This document shows, piece by piece, positions 1 through 7,050 of a DNA stretch of 14,829 nucleotides (position 1 is its first letter; the number at the start of each line of letters is the position of its first letter). The stretch lies in NCBI GenBank assembly GCA_946803715.1, contig CAMPET010000129.1, forward strand, positions 140,498 to 155,326, written 5' to 3'. The notes beneath the pieces are model-generated. The model did no database searches. It was not told the DNA's origin and saw only the letters and a list, made by a program, of their open reading frames with translations. The stretch is from Beroe ovata (taxonomy: Eukaryota; Ctenophora; Nuda; Beroida; Beroidae). Both the position numbers and the translations under genes were made by a program.

Positions 1-405
1 CTTCAATCCGATGATCGGTTCCCGAGTTAGTGGCCGCCATAACCCCTTATCGACCCAAAACATGTCAGTTTGAGTGAGCATTTGAGGATAGCTCCCAAAC
101 GGATCGACCGATTGACTTGAAACTTCTACCATAGCTCAAAGACCATTAGAAACTCGGACAAACAAAATTTCACGTCAATCCAATAATCGGTTTCCATGTT
201 AAGGGCCGTCATAACCCCTTAACCACCCAAAAAAGCAAATTTGAGTGAGCATTTGGGGATAGCGCCCAAACTGATTCTGCTATAGTCTTGAAACTTCTAT
301 CATAGCTCAAGGACCATTAGAAACTCGGACAAACAAAATTTCACGTCAATCCGATAATCGGTTTCTAAGTTAAGGACCGCCATAACCCATTATCCACCCA
401 TTTTC
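1..405. repeat. Tandem repeat A, about 171-bp unit (2.3 copies)
   Basis: Successive copies begin at about 4, 176 and 347, marked by caatccgatgatcgg or a close variant, giving periods of 172 and 171 bp. Shared internal landmarks are ctcaaggaccattagaaact, gtgagcattt and the end words ttaaggaccgccataaccc. Copies differ by scattered substitutions. There is no long ORF and no recognisable terminal repeat or tail. The first copy runs off the window edge, so the array may be longer. It may be satellite DNA or the internal repeat of a non-autonomous element; the sequence alone does not decide. Confidence 0.85.
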
Positions 406-535
406 TTCTTACATATGAGACTGAAAGTCACGTGACAAACAGCACCTCAGGGAAGCGAGATAGAGCTAAAATTCGGTCAGGAATCGATTCAGTGTCCAAA
501 AATACGTAAGAATCGGCGGTATTTGTATTGAAACT
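405..535. repeat. Dispersed repeat B, copy 1
   Basis: This segment is repeated with about 80 percent similarity 547 bp downstream (952-1082). Shared words include agtcacgtga, gcgagatag, aatcgattcag and tttgtattgaa. It follows directly on the truncated third copy of repeat A. No coding potential is apparent. Confidence 0.75.
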
Positions 536-951
536 AAACAAAAAATTTTCATTAAATTTCTGATATCAGTATCAGTATGAAAATGTTATCGATGATGCCC
601 ACACTTTTGTACCTCATTTTTGAAGGTCTCTAATGCAGGTTGAACGGGCACTTAGGACGCCAATTATTCACTAAATCATCTCTCCTACCCTCACACTACC
701 AGTAACAACTCTTTTCATGACCATGTAAGGTCCTTACTAGCCGTGAAGCCACGCCCAAATCACGATTTCAAACCCGTGGGAAGCAAAAGGTGCAAAAACA
801 CGAAAATCACTGAGACACACCGACACCAAAAATTTTTTTACCTGGAAATATAGTGGGAATAAGTGTTTCCGGCTCATTTTTTGACGTAGAATCCGAATCC
901 GAAAGAATTATTGAGCTAACTCGTCGAGAAATTCGTCAAAATCTGCATTTT
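536..951. other. Unassigned spacer between B copies
   Basis: About 415 bp separating the two B copies. I found no long ORF, splice-bounded exon, RNA gene or internal repeat. It may be the body of a larger element whose ends are the A and B repeats, but I see nothing that proves it. Confidence 0.4.
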
Positions 952-1082
952 CGTCTCACATGTGAGTCTCGAAGTCACGTGATAGACAGCTCCTCGGACG
1001 AGCGAGATAGGGCTACAATTCGGCCGGAAATCGATTCAGCGTCCCAAAAACAGTAGGAATCGATGGTCTTTGTATTGAAGAC
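952..1082. repeat. Dispersed repeat B, copy 2
   Basis: Second copy of the segment at 405-535, in the same orientation and offset by 547 bp. It carries the same agtcacgtga core, here inside an extended acatgtgagt context. It runs directly into another copy of repeat A at about 1083, so the order in the window is A-A-A'-B-spacer-B-A-A'. Confidence 0.75.
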
Positions 1083-1270
1083 AGATCATCGGTTCCCCAG
1101 TTAAGGACCGCCATTATTCTTCACCCACAAACAAGTCAGCTTCAGTAAGCATTTGAGCATAGCACCCAAACGGATTCTGCTATTGTCTTGAAACTTCTAC
1201 CATAGCTCAAGGACCATTAGAAACTCAGACAACCAAGATTTCACGTCAATCCGATGATCGAATTCCGAGT
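1083..1270. repeat. Repeat A, separated copy
   Basis: One diverged full copy of the 171-bp repeat (about 1083-1246) and the start of another (1247-1270, caatccgatgatcg). It keeps the ctcaaggaccattagaaact landmark and is collinear with the copies at 4-346. Confidence 0.8.
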
Positions 1271-1900
1271 AAAAATATCCTGATATCGAGATTTTGGCAC
1301 CTTATCAACAATGAACACTCAAATAGACAAACTATAGACGAATTTTATATCAGATGCACACAGGAATAAAAAACCCAAAAAAAACTGGTTGTCGTGTCAA
1401 AAGTGCGCTTCTCGCCCATATCAAGCGAGAGCAGTATTAATTATTGACGACAGGTTCAGCTTGTGTCAGAATCTTCTACTGCCACGATACCTCTTGATAT
1501 TCATTGTCATCGGTTGTTGAATGTTGGTTTAGCACATTATCAGCCTAGCTAGACCCGTCCAGCGCCCTTGTTGTAAACTATCATCGATAAAAACCAAGCA
1601 GAAAACATTTATTTTTCAAAGCATTTGTGGACGCATAAAAGTCTAGCTTCGTGTTATATTCCGGGATATTCCTATAGGTATTGTGTCATGTGTGTACTGA
1701 TAACGGGTAAGCCATTCTCAATGTTGACACCTATCGTGCTGCCCTTGGCTCCAGACAGACGCTAATTCCAATCCACGGAGGTGGTAGAGATTTGTTGGTA
1801 TCTGTCAATATTAGGGTGGTACATTCCTCTCTTGTGTGAGGAAAACGTGAGTTGTGTGGGGGAGGTGAGAATCTGCTGACGTCAATGTTTTCGAATAGGG
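1271..1900. other. No gene recognised; probably upstream TNPO3 intron or flank
   Basis: I searched this stretch for the exon that should precede the TNPO3 exon at 2130, which in relatives encodes an alpha-helical repeat ahead of the P-L-[DE]-K motif. I found no convincing splice-bounded match. A stop-free run near 1711-1840 encodes nothing I recognise. Confidence 0.4.
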
Positions 1901-1904
1901 TAGG

Positions 1905-2100
1905 TATACGAAGTAGTGTCAGGGTAGAATGGTGTCTGCAGAAAGTGGTGTCAGGGTGAGGTGGTGTCAGAGGAAGCTAATTAGTTGTGTCAGCAGAAAG
2001 TGGTGTCTAGGTAGAATGGTGTCAGCAGAAAGTGGTGTCAGGGTAATATGTTGACCACGGAAAGTGATGTCAGCGGAATGACGTGGTGTCAGTACTCAGT
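1905..2100. repeat. Minisatellite, 32-bp period, ggtgtcag-rich
   Basis: Degenerate tandem copies of a unit containing agaaagtggtgtcag and ggtagaatggtgtc. Matching points fall at about 1909, 1941, 1996, 2028 and 2060; four of these are spaced by 32 bp and one step is 55 bp. It ends about 30 bp before the TNPO3 acceptor at 2129, so it lies in the upstream intron. Confidence 0.8.
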
Positions 2101-2129
2101 GGTGTACTGGTGTCAACCTCAACCCCCAG

Positions 2130-4878
2130 GTGTTTGCTGTTACCACCCTCTCGAAAAGCAGGCCCAATACCTCTCCATGATAGCGAACAGACCCATTTCG
2201 AGTCTTGTCAAAAACCCCGCGGACCCAATCAAAGACGTGAGTGTTAATGAGGTTAAGTACCATATTTTAGATGTACGTATCGATTCCCGTATTTCAGAAT
2301 CGATAATGGTTGATTAATGATTACCGACCATTACGATGAGCTTCAATGCGAAATTGTTTGAAGTTTATTCTCCTTCATTCTCGATACCTTATCTCCCCCT
2401 CTCCCTCCCAGATTGATTGTCTGAGCTCCATATTCCGTGGGTACAAAGGGGACGTAGCCCCCACCGACACTCACCCGCTACAAGCCGTGTTCGTAGCAGC
2501 GTGGCCACACTTGGCCCAGGCCCTCGTCACATGTGTAGCATCGGTTAACAGTGTGGAGAAAATCTGCCGATCTATCAGGTATTGGTGTGAATAATCTGTT
2601 GCCATGTCCCAATGATTGTAATTGTGATGGGTTACAAGTTGCTTCACTCTTTCGAAATTAGTTTTTTGGGATCCTCACTTTTATCATGAATTGAGTTGCT
2701 ATGGTGACTTGAAAAGCTTGAGTTGCCGTGTTCTGCTATTGATCTCCATAGTCCATTGACTGTTATATCAACATATTGGGGATCGTGTTGATTGGTTACC
2801 CAATTAACCACGTGACTCAGGTATGGGTTACCCAATTAACCACGTGACTCAGGTATGGGTTGCTCAATTAACCACGTGACTCAGGTATGGGTTGCTCAAT
2901 TAACCACGTGACTCAGGTATGGGTTACGGAGTGTAGGACAGCGGACCCCAGAAATTCTGGAACCACTAGCAGCGAGTTTGGTCCAGCTATACTCTGTCAA
3001 ACCACACAGCTGCGTACTCTATCTTTCCAGGTTAGGAATGTTGTCGCCGGGGTTGTGCAACACGTGTAGCAGTTGGGTATTCCGTACCCCAATCGCAACA
3101 CGTGTAGCCCCTAGGTTCTGGGACATTTCGTCTAGATTACTTATTATTATTTAGAGAATCGCTGGTCAAATTTTATCAGAGAATTATTCTAAACTGATGC
3201 TTGAAGTTTCCGATGATTCAGATTGAAAACAATGTCAGACTGTCCCGATTTACTATTTGTTATTGTCAGTGTTATAGTAGACGAGTTCAGTTCCGATAAA
3301 CGGTTGGAGGAGGGGTTACTCGGCTTATTCAGTGAGTCACACTATTGTGTTTATGATTGTTTCCATGGTAACGCGTTACTGTTAATGATTGTTTCCATGG
3401 TAACGCGTTACTGGGACTATGTAAGTCCGCGTTAGACATTTGTGTCAGTAACGGGTTATCATGGACCAGACTTCCGTACACACTCAATGAGAGACTCTCA
3501 TTGAAGATGTATTTTCTTATTTTAATTCAAAACTCAATTAAAGCAATTAAAGAAAACGTCCTCTCTTCAGGTGCCCTTGCTCCCAAGACATTTGAGATTC
3601 TCTCGGCCCCCCACGGTTTGGAACGGAACTACGATTCGGTCGACGATTTCTACCGACTCTGTAGTCGGTATATCCAACATCTTGGAGCTAGGTATGATTT
3701 GGAAAAGTGAAACGGTTGGTAATCGGTTGGTAATCGATTTCAATTATCGCTTAATCACGTTCATTATATATCGGTCCTCCAAATCCAACTTTCTCTCTCG
3801 AAGTATATATCTCGGGAACTATTCCGATCATTGGTGAACTATTAATTGATTAATTGATCATTGGTGAACTATTAATTGATTAATTGGTTAACTATTAATT
3901 GATAAACTATTAACTAATCAACAATTTCAGATTGTCAAACAGTGGAATCCTCCCCCACCTTATCGACATGGCGACGAGGTGTCTGTCACTCCATCAGAAG
4001 GACGCGCAATCCTCCGCAATCAAGTTCATAGATCTTGTCCTGCACCGGGCCTCGACAGAGAAGTGTGCTTCCTGTATGGAGCAGATGAAGAGGAAGGGAC
4101 AGGATATGGTGAGGGGATGTGTGTAGATGGGTTCTGATAGTCATCATACTATCATAGAGCGAATTACTCATTTCAAGATGACAAAATCCAATCCTTGTCA
4201 ATCCCCAATGACATATCCTATCTATTTGCAATCCTTCTGATCCCTGACCACACCAAACTCCCTACCATCCAATCCACGGGCACCACAACCTTTTTAAACC
4301 ACAGGCCTCAGTCCCCACAACCTTGAACCCCTCTCTTCACACTACAACCCCAGTGCCCTCATCTATTTTCACCTCTGCACAAAAACCCCTCTCTCACACC
4401 CCATCAGGTGAGTGCGATTGTAGCGGGAGTTGCGGGTGGACAACCCTCCTCCCTCCTATCCGACCTTGCTATCCTACTCCATGATCTTCTCGTAGCTTTC
4501 CAGGAGGAGGCAAGGGCGTGGCTACGTGCTTCTCTCAGCACCATACCGACAGGTAGGAATGTGAATTTTGGAGAGTTCAAATCCTGCGTCTTAGATTCTG
4601 TTTGGCGTTCTTTACCTAGATATATATCATGTTGATCAAAGTCACATTTCACTTGAAAATGTTACGCTCTTCTCAGAATTTGTAATTTATCGCGTACATA
4701 AATCATAATTTCTCATTAAATTGAAGACGGTAGATTTGCAATATGTCTGACTGAAATTTCAGGAACATACGTGACCCAAAAGCACGTGGAAGATCTGTAT
4801 CACAACCTGACTGCTGCTACCACGCAACCGCGTGATACCTCACGCTTTTGTAAGGAGTTCAATCAGTGTTTCACCTAG
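2130..4878 (+). CDS. TNPO3: Transportin-3 (importin-beta family), C-terminal part, 8 exons; 5' end outside window
   Basis: Exons: 2130-2236, 2412-2578, 2917-3030, 3270-3331, 3571-3691, 3931-4108, 4408-4552, 4763-4878 (stop TAG). All introns are GT-AG and every phase agrees, giving 335 residues plus a split first codon. The translation follows the C-terminal third of animal transportin-3 in order: a P-L-E-K-Q helix, D-C-L-S-S-I-F-R, H-S-C-V-L-Y-L-S with V-I-V-D-E-F, S-V-D-D-F-Y-R-L-C-S-R-Y-I-Q, and the C-terminal tail Y-V-T-Q-K-H-V-E-D-L-Y then C-K-E-F-N-Q-C-F. Importin-13 is the nearest alternative, but the V-D-E and D-D-F-x-R-L blocks and the tail fit transportin-3 better. Family knowledge: a HEAT-repeat nuclear import receptor that carries phosphorylated SR splicing factors through the pore in a RanGTP-dependent cycle. 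The region here is the C-terminal HEAT repeats involved in cargo binding. The N-terminal Ran-binding part lies upstream of the window or was missed before 2130. The first exon boundary (acceptor at 2128-2129) is the least certain. Confidence 0.9.
2789..2916 (+). repeat. 32-bp tandem array duplicating the 3' splice site
   Basis: Four head-to-tail 32-bp units: 2789-2820 (diverged start), 2821-2852, 2853-2884, 2885-2916. Each ends in aattaaccacgtgactcag. The last AG (2915-2916) is the acceptor of the TNPO3 exon at 2917. The units at 2821, 2853 and 2885 start with gtatgggtt, the same as the exon's first nine bases. Units 3 and 4 are identical; unit 2 differs at two positions. Each unit carries a branch-point-like ttaac about 15 bases before its AG. 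Confidence 0.92.
3353..3416 (+). repeat. Two-copy 32-bp repeat with X-box-like palindromes, TNPO3 intron
   Basis: The segment atgattgtttccatggtaac and its continuation gcgttactg occur at 3353 and again at 3385, exactly 32 bp apart. Each copy holds the palindrome gtttccatggtaac (3359-3372 and 3391-3404), which fits the RFX X-box pattern. It lies in the intron 3332-3570. Confidence 0.85.
3826..3920. repeat. AT-rich tandem repeat, about 30 bp, TNPO3 intron
   Basis: Units beginning gatcattggtgaactattaa start at 3826 and 3856 (30-bp period), followed by shortened copies built on aactattaattga. It lies within the intron 3692-3930 and ends near that intron's acceptor. The repeated ttaac and ctaat words also resemble branch points. 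Confidence 0.8.
4402..4413 (+). promoter_or_regulatory. Back-to-back 3'/5' splice-site motif at exon start
   Basis: The acceptor of the seventh TNPO3 exon in the window reads catcag|gtgagt, so a consensus donor (CAG|GTGAGT) begins at the first base of the exon. Such a combined site has the form of a recursive-splicing ratchet point. The exon it starts (4408-4552) fits transportin-3 well in phase 0, so normal acceptor use is expected; any ratchet role is inference. Confidence 0.45.
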
Positions 4879-5197
4879 ACATCACGCGTGTGTGTGTGAC
4901 CTGGTAACGGAACTTGTTGCTACGGAAACATATGATTCATTCTGAAATCATGCTGATACTATGTGCAGTAGGTACTCATCAAATTATAGTGATAAGCTGA
5001 CTTTACTAAAAAGCTGACAAAACAATGCTTAGTTTAAGCAAAACTAAGCAAAGTTTGCTGGACCGAAAATTCAGCAAATTCATATTTTCTTGCGTGTGAT
5101 CTTCTCTCTTCTTGATGAACGCTTTATCCATTTATTCCTTGTACGGAATTTTCTTGGTTTTTGTATCTTTTTGAGGCGTAGAGGAGGGAGGAGGAGC

Positions 5198-5216
5198 GAG
5201 AGAGAGAGAGAGAGAG
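5198..5216. repeat. (GA)n microsatellite
   Basis: An uninterrupted run of GA dinucleotides inside a longer purine-rich tract (about 5172-5219). It lies in the TNPO3 3'UTR or intergenic DNA. Confidence 0.9.
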
Positions 5217-5630
5217 GGGTTTTTCATCAAAATATTCCATTTTGATGACGCCACTTATTCGGTGAGGTCATTATGTCGTTAGTGCTTTAGTGGCACTTTA
5301 CAACATTTTATTCAAGATTTCGGGCATACCTTCAAAATGTCGAGTTTGTATCAGTGAGTGGGAGAGTGAGTCATGTTTATTTTTACTGGATTGTTGGATT
5401 TATACATATGTTTATATATAAGTTGATTGGTTTGAGATTGCAAAATATCAGAGAATGGGCCTTTCTCGGCTTGTTATGAGTTCCTCGATACCGGATAGAG
5501 GTTTCATAATTCCTACTTGGTTTAGAACGAAGTTGGAGAAGGGCCAAAGTTATATTCTTTCGTTTTCCGGAGGCGGAACGATTGTGTAAATAGTACATAT
5601 TATTTAAATTGATTTTTGAGTCGATTGAGA

Positions 5631-5636
5631 AATAAA
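5631..5636 (+). terminator. Candidate polyadenylation signal for TNPO3
   Basis: Canonical AATAAA about 750 bp after the TNPO3 stop, followed within 20 bases by GT-rich tgtgtgcatgg, as expected of a downstream element. It is the first canonical hexamer I found after the stop, but variant hexamers could serve earlier. Confidence 0.45.
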
Positions 5637-7050
5637 GAGTTGTGTGCATGGTTCGCTAGCGTAGCGGGAATTCGGAAGTTTTTTTAAACATTAGATTGTT
5701 AGACCTCACCTCCAAGCAAGTCTTTTCTCCGTTGCGACTTTTACTTTTCTATAGAGCTTCTAATTTTTGTTCCAGAGCACTTAATTATGCCGCTAAATTT
5801 TATACCAAACCATCGAACAGTTCTAGCTGCGTCTAGAGACCATGTGCAACTATTCTGAGCTTATTGAGTGAGCTGTATGATTTGTTCAGGGTATAATTTT
5901 GTACAGTTCATCCACGCTGATAAATCCTATGTTATCCTATAATATAATCGCTTCAAAATGATTCCGCAATTTGATTTTGCGATGATCTTTTATATCGATT
6001 TGAAGAATTGATCAAATTTAATCCTTTGAGTGTAAGTTCAAAAATTGATGATTAACGAAAACTGAGTTCTTGAATGAATTTTGAAAATAGATTTTAAATC
6101 GAGTAGGAAACAAATATTCTATTTCTATAGGTTGAGTATTCAGTATATTTGAATATTGTATGATATGAAACTTCGCTAAGTTATTTATCGTTTGTATACA
6201 ACACAACGTTTTGAGACATATTTTGAGTTATTTTTATGCGGGGTTGAGTATATTGAGTCAGTAACTTGAATTGTGGAGAAATCAATCCGAAATGTTTTAT
6301 GAGTTTGAGTGTTTTGAGTTTAAACTAAATGGAATTAATCAATTATATTCTCTTATTAAACTAATCCAATCCTGGCTGAATCAGCAAATGAACGTCCTCC
6401 CTTTTTTCTATTTCATTTCCATCCTTTTCAGTGATCAGAAATTCACACTTTCTTTTGATTTCGTGATTCGTGACCCTTTTTTCTGGTGGTTTTCGAGTCT
6501 AATGTTCAGTCCAGTTTACAGTTATGCAAGTAATGACAGTTTTCGAAAAAAAGATTATGCTGAATGAACTATGGGGGCATCTATGAACGAGGCATTGAAT
6601 GAATAACTCCGTTTCTCAAAAAAGTGAACATAAACAAGTCATATCTTAAGAGTGCTTATGAAAGTTACAGGTATCGAAAGGAATCCTGAATTTGCTTCCT
6701 TGAGGCATTAATTTCCACATCTTCGAGCAAGCAGTTCCCACCTTTTTATTTTCGAGCAGTCTAGATGCATGAATTTCAAGAAAATGTATGTATGAAATAC
6801 GAATGCCCGATTTCCTAGCCCATTCTTCATTTGATGTCCCCTACATTTTAAAGAAACTGGTTAATTGTTATTCCTATAATAGCACATAGATGAAATCAAC
6901 ATTTTATTCAAAATGGAAGCTTTTTTCATAACTTATGCTGGTTTGACTGTCCCACCTCCAATTGTTTCGTAGTTGATGGGTAGATTTAATCAAATTTTGA
7001 CCCTTAATCCGTCAATTTCATATTCAATAACCACAAATCTTCTTTTTAGG

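Larger units (their letters stand above)
4879..7050. other. TNPO3 3'UTR and AT-rich intergenic region
   Basis: About 2.2 kb without a gene I can support. It begins with the TNPO3 3'UTR and contains a GA microsatellite (about 5198-5216), a candidate AATAAA at 5631 and a small imperfect hairpin near 5028-5055 (gcttagttt ... aaactaagc). The stop-free stretches here (for example 6271-6567) are low-complexity, phenylalanine- and isoleucine-rich, and match no family I know. The last part must hold the promoter and any 5'UTR exon of the gene at 7051. A polypyrimidine-AG at 7041-7049 could be the acceptor of a leader intron. Confidence 0.5.

Noticed and set aside
853-1056. 67-codon open frame in the left repeat region
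   Set aside because: It begins at a non-ATG codon, crosses from unique spacer into repeat B, and shows no protein family resemblance or splice sites.
2130-4878. Importin-13 as the identity of the plus-strand karyopherin
   Set aside because: The glycine-glycine-glutamine block resembles importin-13. The V-D-E, D-D-F-x-R-L and C-terminal tail motifs, and their order, fit transportin-3 better.
5028-5055. Small hairpin gcttagttt / aaactaagc taken as a possible RNA gene
   Set aside because: The arms are only 9 bp in AT-rich DNA, with no tRNA or snRNA features.
6271-6567. 98-codon Phe/Ile-rich frame in the intergenic region
   Set aside because: The composition is what AT-rich non-coding DNA gives. 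No splice context or similarity was recognised, and the start codon is not ATG.
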